DNA of 64,000 nucleotides from an uncultured bacterium (GCA_946560065.1 CAMNUE010000001.1:275564-339563), one strand, 5' to 3'. Counted from the first letter of the stretch, positions 17,033-26,719 are shown. The notes: generated from the sequence alone by a model not told the origin. A program made the numbers and translations.

Positions 17033-20000
17033 CTATTTTCTTAGTACTAATCTTTGCGATTCATGACAATCTCCTTGATAATGACCACCACCTCTATCTT
17101 TAATCCAGTAATCACCATAAGAAATACAATTTCTAACTTCATGCATTGGATGTTTTATATCATCAAAGTAATCGGAAATGACATTTCTCTTTGCTCCAAT
17201 TAAAATCTCAGCAATTGGAATTTCATTATTCTTGTTGTATGCATTAAGAAATGCTTTTGCCCCGCGAATTACAGCCTCATAAATATTAGCACAGTCTTCG
17301 CTACTACGTTGTTTAAGAGTAACCTCAACGTTATTGAAAATAGCATAACCCTCTTTTCTATTAACATATAAAGTTGCCTTCGCAATAATTTTGCCAAAAG
17401 AATTTCTAATAACTAAATTCTGACAACAATCAAGAATTATACTAGCGCGCATAATTCCAGCACCAGCACCATTTAGATGCGCACAACAACTACAATATTT
17501 ACCTAAAACAAAATTATCATATTCTTGCTTTGGCAACCATTCATAAGAAAAATCATGTCTAATTGGCTCTCTCAAATCATTTGCAGGACTGTAATCATAA
17601 ATAGGGTTGCCGTCTTCATCATACTCAACTTTAGTAAAAATATTTCTAGGAGCCATTAATGCTTCTTTATAAATAGTTTTTGCAAGCTGCCAAACTTTAT
17701 TGTCATCAAACCAGTTACCAATAACTTTAGCAAATTCATTTTCATCAGGTCCAACATTATCAAATTTAATTTCATTCAAATAGTTATAACATTTATCCAT
17801 AGTAACTTTTAATTTTCTTTGATGACCTTTGTCAGAAGTAGAAGTATCTGATATTTGCCTAAAATTAGTATATACTCTCTGAATAAAACCAGATTTTCCT
17901 GTTTCTTCTTCTATCATTCTCTTATAATTGGCCATAAAGAATTCTACAAATTCAGCATCAAATTCTTCCCTAACTTCAGGAAAATCAAAAATTCTATGAA
18001 CATCATCTCCAACAATTCTATATGGATTATCATTACCATTAGGAAGTGATTTTAGAAATAACTTTTCCGTAATAAAAGTACTAGCTCTTTGTCTTATTAC
18101 CGGATCATCTTCAAAGCATCCCATAATCTTTAATAGTTTTAATAAATCTCCTAAGTTTTCTTTAGCAGTTGAATCATCATCTAATATTTTACTTTTCTTA
18201 ACTAGTCTCTTCATATTAGCATCGTAATATTTAAAGAAAGATTCAATAAGTGAATCAGCAGCACTTGCAATAAATGTCTTGTTAAACAAGAACCCATCAT
18301 TTAAAGAATATTTATCCATATATTTAATAAATTCTTCTAATATATTATTCTCTAAAATATCTTCAACAGCTATCGGTTTCTTTTCAACAGATGCATCTTC
18401 TTTAATATCTAAAAATCCACCCTCAACAAGACTTCTTTTAAGTAATTCTTCATAATTAATAAGTAATTTTTCTAAGTTTTCAACATTATAAAATGCCATT
18501 AAAATTTTATTACAAAATAATGGATTCGTAATATTATATTTTCTAAGTAATTCTATATATTCAACACATTTTAGAAAATTATTCTTTTCAAGTAATTTCA
18601 AAGTAGTGTAATCTTTCTGCTCTAAAAGCCCAGATTTTTCAAGAATTTCTAACGCAAATTCATCTTCCTTTTTGATATGTTCAAAAAAGACTTTTCTATT
18701 TTCTAAACTCATATGAGCCATTAAAATCCCGTCTAAGAATTGTTTGATAACTAAATCATACTTAAATAAGTCATCCATAAAGTCAAGATAAAGAACTGGG
18801 TTTGTTTCAATTTCTTCTGAATGAGTGCAACTTCTTTTTATATCATTTTGTGTCAATTTAGTAACTTTATCTCCTTGTTCAAGATAATAAGTTCCATCAC
18901 TAAGAGTATAAAGTCTACAATTTTCTACATACTCATTATTTGTTTCTAAACTTATAAAATTATCAAACATAAGACCATTGTCAAATTTAATCCTAGTTCC
19001 TTCAGGAATAGAATCCCTGTAAATAGTAGATATACTTCTAGGAACTTCTAGTTTCTCTATATTACAATTACTGAGTGCTCCAGTAGCAATAGAATATATT
19101 CCTTTTTTAGGAAATATAATTTTCTTCACTTTTTTAAAATAAGACAAAGCATCATTATTAAGATAAGCAGGTTCTTCTTCATTTTCTAAGAATTCTATTG
19201 TTTCAAAATCAAATGTCAGCTTGTCTTTGGTATTGCCTTCAGAATAATATCTCCCATGAGATCTAGCATTCAAATATATTGAAGTTCCAAAAGTAATAGG
19301 AGCAATGTTTAATTTTTTTAATCTTTCACACTCAGCAAAAGCATTAGACTCAATGTTATTAGTACAACCACAAATAGTAAGTTCTTCTAAATTTTTAGCT
19401 CCCGCAAAAGCGCCTCTTCCAATACCATCAATAGGTCTAACAATACTTCTACCTAAAGCATCAATTTCTAAATTATAATCTTTTAAGGAATAACTCTTAT
19501 CTTTTAAACCATTAGCATATAACATTAATTTTTGATAAATCGTATGAATTAATATTTTATTATCAGGAGTCATTAAATATTTATTACCATTTTCAACTTC
19601 AATTCTCTCTAAAGAATCCATAGAAGCAAAAGCAAAATCACCAAAACTACCCAAACTAGCTGGAATCACTAATTTCTTAACATTATCACAGTATTTAAAA
19701 GCTTCTTTCGCAATGTACTCACAAGAACCAATAAAGTTCAAATCTTCTAAAACTGTGCAGTCATAAAAAGCTCTAGATTCAACTCTTTTAATAGGACACT
19801 TATTTATTACTTTTCTAAGACTTTTACAATGACTAAAAGCTTCTGCTCCAATGGAACCATCTAAAAGCCTAGAAATAGTAAACTCTTCCAAACTCTTACA
19901 ACCAGAAAAAGCAAATGCATTGATACTTTCAATTTTCTCTTGATTATTTATTGTTCTAAGATTAGAACAGCCTCTAAAGCAAGCCATAGGTATAACACTA

Positions 20001-20851
20001 TCAGTAACTGTAATTGATTCTATACCAGTACAATTTTCAAACATTCTTCTAGCATACTTTTTTACAAAGGAAGGAATTCTCTGAAGAGACTTACAATTTC
20101 TAAAGCATCTATCTCCACATTTAATTTCTCTACCAAATAAAGAAGAAATATCCTTAAGATTAATACAACCATCAAAAGCTCCAGTAGCTAAGCTAGCAAT
20201 GTTATCATTTAATACTACTTTTTCTAAACTACGACAATTTCTAAAAGCATCAACACCTAATTCCACAATCTGAGTAGGGTATTTACTTAAACTATAGCAA
20301 TTTTCAAAAACTTTATCTCCTAATTTATTAATCTTAGAATCAAGAACAATATCTAAATTGTGACAACCTTTAAATATTTCATCCGGTAAACTAGTCACAC
20401 CATTAGGGAGAATAATTCTTTTTAACTTTTTACAATTCAAAAATAGTTGAGGACTAAGTTTCTTTAAAGAATTAGGAAGAACAACTTCTTCTAGATTTTC
20501 ACATCCGGCAAAAGCTCCCCAATCGATTTTTTCACATCCCTCAGGTATAACTAAACGTTTTAATCTTTTACAATTCGCAAAAGCTCTATGACCAATAACC
20601 TTAAGTGTATCTGGTAATATTATTTCCTCAATGCTTTCACATCCACTAAAAGCACCATTTTTTATAGTTATTAAATTTTCTGGTAAAATAACTTTTTTCA
20701 ATTTCTTACATTTACCAAATGCTCTTTCTCCAATAATTTCAACATTATCAGTAATCTTAATATTAATTAAATCTTCCTTCTCAAAATATTCGTAATCAAG
20801 AGCCGAACTGATGATAAAATCAGAAGGATCTATATTAGTATTATTATTCAT
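17033..20851 (-). CDS. Giant cytoplasmic LRR_5 (BspA-type) repeat protein, paralogue
   Basis: A 1272-residue protein. Residues about 15-600 are BspA-type leucine-rich repeats, with one longer insert near 415-520. A helical middle follows, with the shared GFIQRVYTNFRQISD and RIVGDDVHRIF stretches. The C-terminal domain has KYCSCCAH (residues 1118-1125), GAGAG and LDCC (1140-1143). No export signal is seen. The ATG at 20851 is chosen because GGGAGGC lies just before it; an upstream in-frame GTG overlaps this site. It is divergent from the vWA/AAA operon across a 129-base intergenic region with back-to-back promoters, suggesting joint function. Confidence 0.88.
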   Translation of the reverse strand: MNNNTNIDPSDFIISSALDYEYFEKEDLINIKITDNVEIIGERAFGKCKKLKKVILPENLITIKNGAFSGCESIEEIILPDTLKVIGHRAFANCKRLKRLVIPEGCEKIDWGAFAGCENLEEVVLPNSLKKLSPQLFLNCKKLKRIILPNGVTSLPDEIFKGCHNLDIVLDSKINKLGDKVFENCYSLSKYPTQIVELGVDAFRNCRSLEKVVLNDNIASLATGAFDGCINLKDISSLFGREIKCGDRCFRNCKSLQRIPSFVKKYARRMFENCTGIESITVTDSVIPMACFRGCSNLRTINNQEKIESINAFAFSGCKSLEEFTISRLLDGSIGAEAFSHCKSLRKVINKCPIKRVESRAFYDCTVLEDLNFIGSCEYIAKEAFKYCDNVKKLVIPASLGSFGDFAFASMDSLERIEVENGNKYLMTPDNKILIHTIYQKLMLYANGLKDKSYSLKDYNLEIDALGRSIVRPIDGIGRGAFAGAKNLEELTICGCTNNIESNAFAECERLKKLNIAPITFGTSIYLNARSHGRYYSEGNTKDKLTFDFETIEFLENEEEPAYLNNDALSYFKKVKKIIFPKKGIYSIATGALSNCNIEKLEVPRSISTIYRDSIPEGTRIKFDNGLMFDNFISLETNNEYVENCRLYTLSDGTYYLEQGDKVTKLTQNDIKRSCTHSEEIETNPVLYLDFMDDLFKYDLVIKQFLDGILMAHMSLENRKVFFEHIKKEDEFALEILEKSGLLEQKDYTTLKLLEKNNFLKCVEYIELLRKYNITNPLFCNKILMAFYNVENLEKLLINYEELLKRSLVEGGFLDIKEDASVEKKPIAVEDILENNILEEFIKYMDKYSLNDGFLFNKTFIASAADSLIESFFKYYDANMKRLVKKSKILDDDSTAKENLGDLLKLLKIMGCFEDDPVIRQRASTFITEKLFLKSLPNGNDNPYRIVGDDVHRIFDFPEVREEFDAEFVEFFMANYKRMIEEETGKSGFIQRVYTNFRQISDTSTSDKGHQRKLKVTMDKCYNYLNEIKFDNVGPDENEFAKVIGNWFDDNKVWQLAKTIYKEALMAPRNIFTKVEYDEDGNPIYDYSPANDLREPIRHDFSYEWLPKQEYDNFVLGKYCSCCAHLNGAGAGIMRASIILDCCQNLVIRNSFGKIIAKATLYVNRKEGYAIFNNVEVTLKQRSSEDCANIYEAVIRGAKAFLNAYNKNNEIPIAEILIGAKRNVISDYFDDIKHPMHEVRNCISYGDYWIKDRGGGHYQGDCHESQRLVLRK

Positions 20852-20879
20852 GAAATAGCCTCCCACTTAATAGTTTCAT

Positions 20880-20908
20880 ATTATAATCATTTACAAGTAA
20901 TTATGCAA
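20880..20908 (-). promoter_or_regulatory. Sigma-A promoter of the LRR operon
   Basis: On the minus strand TTGCAT (20903-20908) and TATAAT (20880-20885) are separated by exactly 17 bases, a close match to the housekeeping promoter consensus. Confidence 0.8.
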
Positions 20909-20928
20909 TAAAATAGTTTTCAAATTTA

Positions 20929-20957
20929 TTGCTAAAAAAAATAAATAATGGTAGTAT
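20929..20957 (+). promoter_or_regulatory. Sigma-A promoter of the tandem-domain/vWA/AAA/ankyrin operon
   Basis: TTGCTA (20929-20934) and TAGTAT (20952-20957) are spaced by 17 bases. The two divergent -35 boxes are only 20 bases apart, so one regulator bound between them could control both operons. Confidence 0.65.
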
Positions 20958-20980
20958 AGAGAATTACTGGAGGAGAGGTT

Positions 20981-21730
20981 ATGAAGATTAAACCAAAAAT
21001 AGAAAATCCAATTACTTTGAAAATAAAAAAGAACAAATCTGTAGTCTTAGCAGATGGCACTTCACCTAAAGAGTATTCATTAATTCCAGGAGTGATGTTT
21101 AAAGAAGGGCATTATGGTATTGTTATGATAATTGATCATAATAATAACCAAGAAGAATATGTTTATCCAACTCAATGCGATATCGAAATGCTTGGTATTG
21201 AAGGAAATAAATTAAAAATCTATGAAAAATATAAAAAAAAGCCTTGGATTTTTAATAAATCAACAGGTGTTCTAGAACATGATACCCAGGATGATTTTAC
21301 TTTAGAAGGATTAGCTGAACTGGTCGAGACTAGTATTGAAGAAGATAATGAAACAGGGGAAGCAGTAATTAAAAATCCTGTGACAATAGAAATTTCTGAA
21401 AATAATCCTCAAGATTCTAGAATAATAGTTGACAATAATCAAGATAAAAAATATCCATTATATCCAGGTGTTATGCTAGGAAAAGGACGTTATGGTTTTG
21501 TAATGAGAGTAGCAACTGCAAAAGGTATAGAAGAAAGGACATATGGGACAGAAGGTAGCATTGAAGCAGTCGGAAAAGACAAAGAGCAAGATCCAGCACT
21601 AAAAATTTTCGAAGCAGGTAAATATCATCCATGGCGCTTTGATGATGAGGGGAATTTAGTAGATAAAGCATGCATTTATAAAAATCCTAGAAAGGACAAA
21701 ACACTTGTTTTAGAAAAAAGGAATATTTAA
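20981..21730 (+). CDS. Protein of two tandem homologous domains, first gene of the vWA/MoxR operon
   Basis: A 249-residue protein built of two copies of one domain of about 105 residues. Each has an ENP/KNP-V/I-T start, then Y-x-L-x-PGVM, GxYGxVMxI, and a PW-x-F close (compare SLIPGVMF with PLYPGVML, and HYGIVM with RYGFVM). It is probably beta-rich and cytoplasmic, with no signal peptide. The family is not recognised. It starts after GGAGGAGAGG and is 5 bases upstream of the vWA gene, so it is likely an adaptor or sensor in the same complex. Confidence 0.82.
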   Translation: MKIKPKIENPITLKIKKNKSVVLADGTSPKEYSLIPGVMFKEGHYGIVMIIDHNNNQEEYVYPTQCDIEMLGIEGNKLKIYEKYKKKPWIFNKSTGVLEHDTQDDFTLEGLAELVETSIEEDNETGEAVIKNPVTIEISENNPQDSRIIVDNNQDKKYPLYPGVMLGKGRYGFVMRVATAKGIEERTYGTEGSIEAVGKDKEQDPALKIFEAGKYHPWRFDDEGNLVDKACIYKNPRKDKTLVLEKRNI

Positions 21731-21735
21731 TAAAA

Positions 21736-24087
21736 ATGTATATTTGGAGATATGAAAAAAATGCTTTTAAAAATAAAAGCCAACCTAATTCAAATACCAC
21801 TGATCAAGACAAGCTAAAGCCAGAAAACCTAGAAAAACAAGAAGATCTTGAAATGCCACCAATTTCTGAACCAAGTGAAAATAAAAATATTGGAGAGCAA
21901 GCAGAACAATCTATGTCGTCAGAAGATGCTAACAAAACCGATAGTAATGGTGAAGAGAATAATCGTGATAATAATGATTCAGCTTCTCAAAATGAAAATA
22001 TAACCTCTCAAGGCGAATCTGATTCATCAAATGATAGCAAAGAAAATCAAGATAAATCAGAAAATTCCGACAACAAACAGAATTATGATTCTAAACCTGA
22101 TTCAGAAGCTGAAAAAACTGAAGAGAAAAATTATAATAAAAGTTCAGCTGATTCAAGCACCCAAGAGGAAAGTAATTCTCAAGATAGAGAAGAAAATGAA
22201 ACAGAAACTCAAAAATCAAAACAAAGTGATTCTCAGTCAGAATCAGAGCAGTCTGATACACCATCAAATAAAAGCAATAACTCTCAAGAACAAACAGAAT
22301 CACAAGAAAATAACTCAAGTGGAATTGAAGAGCCAGAAAACGCCTCAAATGATGAAGATAAATCTCAGACCAATTCAGAATCATTCTCAACTGATAATCA
22401 AATGAATGAATCTGAAAATAGTAATAAGGAAAATGAAACAGAAACTCAAAAACCAAAACAAAGTGATTCTCAGTCAGAATCAGAGCAGTCTAATGCACCA
22501 TCAAATAAAAGCAATAACTCTCAAGAACAAACAGAATCACAAGAAAATAATTCAAGTGAGTCAAAATATTTACCAAATAATAAAAATGTACAAACAAACC
22601 AAAATGAAGATATGAATTCTCAAAATACTGCAAAAGAAAATCAAGAAAGTAATAAGAGAAACACTAAATCGCAAAGCAACGATTCTAATTTAGACAACAC
22701 TTCAGAAACATCCAGTTCTAAAGACAAGAATTCTAATGTTGAAGAAAACACTTCTAATCAAAAAAAAGATTCATCTCAAGAAACAGAAAACTCAGAAACT
22801 CAACAAGAATCAAACCAAGAAAAAACAAGTTCAGAAGATAGTAATGATACTAAGGAAAACAATATAAAAGATAATCAAACAAATCAGTCTAACTCAGAAG
22901 AAACTCCTTCTCCATCGGAAGAAGCCAAAGAAACTAGAGAAAATCAAGAAAACAAAGACTTAGAAGATAATCAATCAGCAAAAGAAGCAAATGAATCTAA
23001 AGATGAAAATCAAGACAAGAAAAAAACAATAGAAGATATACAAAAAACTAGCAATTCTTCAGAAAACTTAGAATCAAGAAAAGAGAGTTTAGAAAGATTA
23101 AAAGAAACAATCAAACATTATGCTCAAAAGAAGCAACAAATGCTTAGACAAGATTTACCAGAAAGCCAAAGCAAAAAAAGAGAAGAAAAATCACAAAACG
23201 AGGAGATTGACTATCAAAATAAATTCCTTGAAGAACTAAAAAAGGACTTACCATCATTTAAAGAACGTAATAGAGGAGATGGTTACAGTATCGATACTAA
23301 CGGTACAACAGAATTACCAAATAGTTTAGTTAGAACTTTAATTACTAAATTTCTAAATCAACGTTTCTGTAAAAAGAATAGTGATTTAAATGTTCGCAGT
23401 AATTCTTTAGAAAAAACAGATGGTTTTTATAAATGGGATGTAAAAAATATAATAGTTCATCTAAAAACAAATCAATTAAATAAAGTATTAAATGATAAAT
23501 ATGGTTACGATTATGACTTTGGGAAGTCAGAATTTGTTCCTTTGTCATTCTATTTCGATATGTCCGGAAGTATGAGTAGATACACAAATATGTTAGCAGT
23601 ACTTGCTATTGAATTACTAAAAAAAGATGTAAAAGTTTTGATAGGGTTCAACGAAAAGATTAATGTTCAGATTGATAGAATAGCAAGCACAATGGATATT
23701 AAAGAATTAGCAAGTATTTTGAGTAAAGCTGGCTACTCATCATATGGTCATCAAAAAAATGATATTCTTAAGGAATCTCGTATATCTTGTAAATTTATTG
23801 AAAGAAATATCGATAATTATTTAATTGAAAAACAAGCTGAAAAGTGTGTAGTCTTTGCTGATTGTGATCCAATAGATGAAGTTATAACACTTTCAAAGTA
23901 TGCAGAGGTTTATTGGTTTTGTTTTGAAAACCAATTAGAAAACGAAGATTTGACTGAATATAAAGGATTTTTATATCAAGTGGAAAATGCTCAAAATATT
24001 GCCGAAGGATTAGTTAAAGTTAGTGAAAAAAGATTTGAATCACTTGTGTTTTTAGACAATCCCAAAATATTACAAAAGGAGGAATAA
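21736..24087 (+). CDS. vWA-domain protein with long Ser/Asn/Gln/Glu-rich N-terminal region
   Basis: A 783-residue protein. Residues about 10-440 are low-complexity, dominated by Ser, Asn, Gln, Glu, Asp and Lys, and probably disordered. A charged helical stretch follows. The C-terminal 190 residues form a von Willebrand A domain with an intact MIDAS motif DMSGSMS starting at Asp608, after a FVPLSFYF strand, and a VVFADCD strand near the end. vWA proteins of this type pair with MoxR AAA+ ATPases, as encoded directly downstream with a 3-base gap. The start has only a distant AAGGA site, so translation is probably coupled to the gene upstream. An internal duplication is listed separately. Confidence 0.88.
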   Translation: MYIWRYEKNAFKNKSQPNSNTTDQDKLKPENLEKQEDLEMPPISEPSENKNIGEQAEQSMSSEDANKTDSNGEENNRDNNDSASQNENITSQGESDSSNDSKENQDKSENSDNKQNYDSKPDSEAEKTEEKNYNKSSADSSTQEESNSQDREENETETQKSKQSDSQSESEQSDTPSNKSNNSQEQTESQENNSSGIEEPENASNDEDKSQTNSESFSTDNQMNESENSNKENETETQKPKQSDSQSESEQSNAPSNKSNNSQEQTESQENNSSESKYLPNNKNVQTNQNEDMNSQNTAKENQESNKRNTKSQSNDSNLDNTSETSSSKDKNSNVEENTSNQKKDSSQETENSETQQESNQEKTSSEDSNDTKENNIKDNQTNQSNSEETPSPSEEAKETRENQENKDLEDNQSAKEANESKDENQDKKKTIEDIQKTSNSSENLESRKESLERLKETIKHYAQKKQQMLRQDLPESQSKKREEKSQNEEIDYQNKFLEELKKDLPSFKERNRGDGYSIDTNGTTELPNSLVRTLITKFLNQRFCKKNSDLNVRSNSLEKTDGFYKWDVKNIIVHLKTNQLNKVLNDKYGYDYDFGKSEFVPLSFYFDMSGSMSRYTNMLAVLAIELLKKDVKVLIGFNEKINVQIDRIASTMDIKELASILSKAGYSSYGHQKNDILKESRISCKFIERNIDNYLIEKQAEKCVVFADCDPIDEVITLSKYAEVYWFCFENQLENEDLTEYKGFLYQVENAQNIAEGLVKVSEKRFESLVFLDNPKILQKEE
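22192..22557 (+). repeat. 129-bp near-identical in-frame direct duplication in the vWA gene
   Basis: Bases 22192-22320 recur at 22429-22557, offset 237 bases (79 codons), with 4 mismatches by eye. The copies encode the same Glu/Ser/Gln-rich stretch twice. The near-identity shows a recent or homogenised duplication in the disordered region. Confidence 0.93.
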
Positions 24088-24090
24088 ACA

Positions 24091-25893
24091 ATGATTATAA
24101 ATAAAAAAAGTATCAAACAATTATTTGAAGAAAATGGCTACTATATATCAAATTATATTTTGGCAAAAGCCTACATTGCTTTAAAATATTTAGTAGAAGA
24201 AGAAACAGTTGGGCAAAAAGTTAACTCAACGTGTCTTGATGGTCCAAGTGGAGCAGGAAAAACACATTTTGTAGATGTCTATTGTAAGGTTGCTTCTAAA
24301 TTATTAGGAAAGAGAGTTAAATTTATCAATTTCCAACTCGATGCCGAAACAGGAAAAAGTGAATTATATGAAGATATTGATGTAGTTGCTACTTTTGAAA
24401 ACGATCCAAGTAAAATCAGATTACCAGGGAAAATAGTTGAGGCAATTAAAGCAGTAAATAACGGAGAATATGTTATTTTAAAGATGGACGAGTATGACAA
24501 AGCAAGAGATGCTACAGATACATTCTTTAATAACTTTTTACAAGAAGCACTAATAAATACTACTCAACATGGTGATGTTTTTGTTAATAAAAATAGTGGT
24601 GGCAAATTACAAGTCTTCCTTTGTAAAAATGATCAAAGAGCAGAATTATCAGAACCTATGATGCGTCGTAATAGAATGATAAGACTAGATTATATGACTC
24701 CAGAGCGTATGCATCAAATCCTATCAACCTTTGCTGAAAAATATAATTGTCCATCGGAAATAGTAAATATGGTCACTTTGTTCTATGAAGAAATGTTTTT
24801 AAATAAAGAAAAGTATCGAAAATTACCATCTTGTTCTGAATGTCAACAAGCCATTATTGATGCCAAACTATTATTACAAGATAGCGAATTTACTCAATCT
24901 GATATCTATGTAAACATTATTGAGAACATGTTAAAGATGGAAGACGATATTAAAACTTTTGAATCACTATTAGCAAGTGGTAGGAATCAAAAAACAGAAC
25001 AACTAAATCAGCTAGTAACAAAAATGAAGAATTCCGAAACAGAAGAACAAAATTTTGATTTAAATGAAGTTATGCTCCAAACAGTATTTAAAAATGAAGG
25101 AGCCAAACTTACATCTAAAATAGCAGAAATTCAGGGTTTAATCGAAGAATATCGACAGAAGTTCGCTGAAATGGAGGCAAAAAGACAAGCTTCAATTGAT
25201 GAAGAAATAGCAAAAATTTCCCTTAATAATGGTACTTTGGTTTCTGCTAAAACTAATCCTAACGTGTCAACAAACTTTGAAGACGAATCATCTCGTATCA
25301 AAAGAGGACATAACATCTTTGAACTTTCAGATGACAATTGGACAGATATTGCTACCCTTCACATAACAGAACTATCACATCACATCCTAATAGATAAAAT
25401 GATAGAACACATCAATGAATTAGGAATTACTATTTACGAAAATGGAACTCTTTTAAAAGAAGATGGCTCACTTAAATTAATAGTTGTTAAAGATATTGAT
25501 GAAGATAATTTACCACGATATAGAATTATGGCTAGTCACCCAGTAATTCCTTCAACTTATCTAAACGATATTACTAATTTCTTCTCATTTGCGACTCAAG
25601 TATATGAAGAACAACCAAAAACAGCTGCTCAAATAACCAGTGCAGCCTCAAATACATCAATTCCAATTAATTATGATATAAATGCTCTTGTTTATAATGA
25701 CGAAGACTCCTTTGCTTTAGATTATGAAAGTGTCGATGAAAATATTTATTATATTGAAAAGAGTGGTATTTCAAGATTAGATACAGACTATTCTGACCTT
25801 ACTTCTAAGGCTTCTTGTCAAAATCCTGAAAACGCAATTGCAGCTTCTAATAAGATAATGTCAGGTAATCAGAAGGTGCTTACAAATGAATAA
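24091..25893 (+). CDS. MoxR-like AAA+ ATPase
   Basis: A 600-residue protein. The AAA+ core occupies about residues 20-260: Walker A GPSGAGKT (51-58), Walker B ILKMDE (129-134), a sensor-1 Asn near 180 and an arginine-finger-like MMRRNRMIRLDY segment (190-201). This order and the LDGPSGAGKT context fit the MoxR group, which remodels partners together with vWA proteins. A coiled coil (about 310-380) and a further unassigned domain (390-600) extend beyond the usual MoxR length of about 330 aa. It starts after AAAGGAGG, 3 bases after the vWA gene, and overlaps the ankyrin gene by 8 bases. Confidence 0.88.
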   Translation: MIINKKSIKQLFEENGYYISNYILAKAYIALKYLVEEETVGQKVNSTCLDGPSGAGKTHFVDVYCKVASKLLGKRVKFINFQLDAETGKSELYEDIDVVATFENDPSKIRLPGKIVEAIKAVNNGEYVILKMDEYDKARDATDTFFNNFLQEALINTTQHGDVFVNKNSGGKLQVFLCKNDQRAELSEPMMRRNRMIRLDYMTPERMHQILSTFAEKYNCPSEIVNMVTLFYEEMFLNKEKYRKLPSCSECQQAIIDAKLLLQDSEFTQSDIYVNIIENMLKMEDDIKTFESLLASGRNQKTEQLNQLVTKMKNSETEEQNFDLNEVMLQTVFKNEGAKLTSKIAEIQGLIEEYRQKFAEMEAKRQASIDEEIAKISLNNGTLVSAKTNPNVSTNFEDESSRIKRGHNIFELSDDNWTDIATLHITELSHHILIDKMIEHINELGITIYENGTLLKEDGSLKLIVVKDIDEDNLPRYRIMASHPVIPSTYLNDITNFFSFATQVYEEQPKTAAQITSAASNTSIPINYDINALVYNDEDSFALDYESVDENIYYIEKSGISRLDTDYSDLTSKASCQNPENAIAASNKIMSGNQKVLTNE

Positions 25894-26677
25894 GATTGTC
25901 GATTTAAAACTAGAAGAAAGAAAAAGACAAGTCCTTCTAGGAAGTTATGGATTAGATGAAGAGTCAATAATAAAAGAGCGTCAACAAATCAAAGAAGTTT
26001 CAAAAGAAGAAAGCGAAAGATTAGGAAAAGAACTTTATGATATAATTCGTAAAAAGAAATATGATGAGGCAACTCAATATTCCAGAGTAGAAGATTTAGT
26101 TCATTCTGGTGCTAATGTAAACTATAAAGATAAAAGTACTGATTCAAATAGAGGAAATACACCATTATTATTTTGTAGTCGAAAAAATAAAATAAAAACA
26201 TTTACACTTTTAGTAAGAGCTGGTGCTGATATCAATCAAACAAATAACTATGGAACAACTTGCACAATGTCTAGTGCTAGACACAATAACCATGAAATAC
26301 TTCAAATCCTAATCGCCCTAAAAGCAGATTTAAATGCTCGTTGCTATGATGGGGATAATGCCATTATGAGCGCCAAAAGAAATAATAGTGAAGAAAGTTT
26401 TAGATTACTTGAAGAGGCTCAAGTGTATCTAAATAACCATAACGTAGTAGGAGAATCAATACTTAATATGAAACATAATACATCTCCAACAATTGATACA
26501 GCAGGATTACTTTTAAAAGATAGTTATCAAGAGGAACAAGTAGCACAAATAAATCAGCAAAAAGCAGAAGAACTGCTACTAGAAGCTCTTGAAAGATTAG
26601 ATAATTTGTCTTCACTAACTCAAAAAGACATAGCCAAAAATAGCGAAATAAGAGAAAAAATTCTTACAAAACATTAA
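25886..26677 (+). CDS. Ankyrin-repeat protein
   Basis: A 263-residue cytoplasmic protein. After a charged helical N-terminus (1-75), ankyrin repeats cover about residues 80-210. They are visible as GNTPLLFCSRKN, LLVRAGADINQTNNYGTT and LIALKADLNARCYDGDNAIM, with a degenerate fourth repeat. The C-terminus is helical. The start overlaps the end of the AAA+ gene by 8 bases, so the proteins are made in concert. Ankyrin repeats usually mediate protein binding, so an adaptor role in the AAA+/vWA complex is inferred. Confidence 0.88.
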   Translation: MNKIVDLKLEERKRQVLLGSYGLDEESIIKERQQIKEVSKEESERLGKELYDIIRKKKYDEATQYSRVEDLVHSGANVNYKDKSTDSNRGNTPLLFCSRKNKIKTFTLLVRAGADINQTNNYGTTCTMSSARHNNHEILQILIALKADLNARCYDGDNAIMSAKRNNSEESFRLLEEAQVYLNNHNVVGESILNMKHNTSPTIDTAGLLLKDSYQEEQVAQINQQKAEELLLEALERLDNLSSLTQKDIAKNSEIREKILTKH

Positions 26678-26710
26678 TGGTATTTAAAACTTTATAAAAA
26701 GACTCATGCA

Positions 26711-26719
26711 TGTTATACT
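26711..26719 (+). promoter_or_regulatory. Extended -10 promoter of csaA-folD
   Basis: TGTTATACT is an extended -10 element 35 bases before the csaA start codon. Confidence 0.5.

Noticed and set aside
22031..22615. Overlapping frames on both strands within the vWA gene
   Set aside because: They are shadows of low-complexity coding sequence, duplicated along with the 129-bp repeat, and lack ribosome-binding sites.
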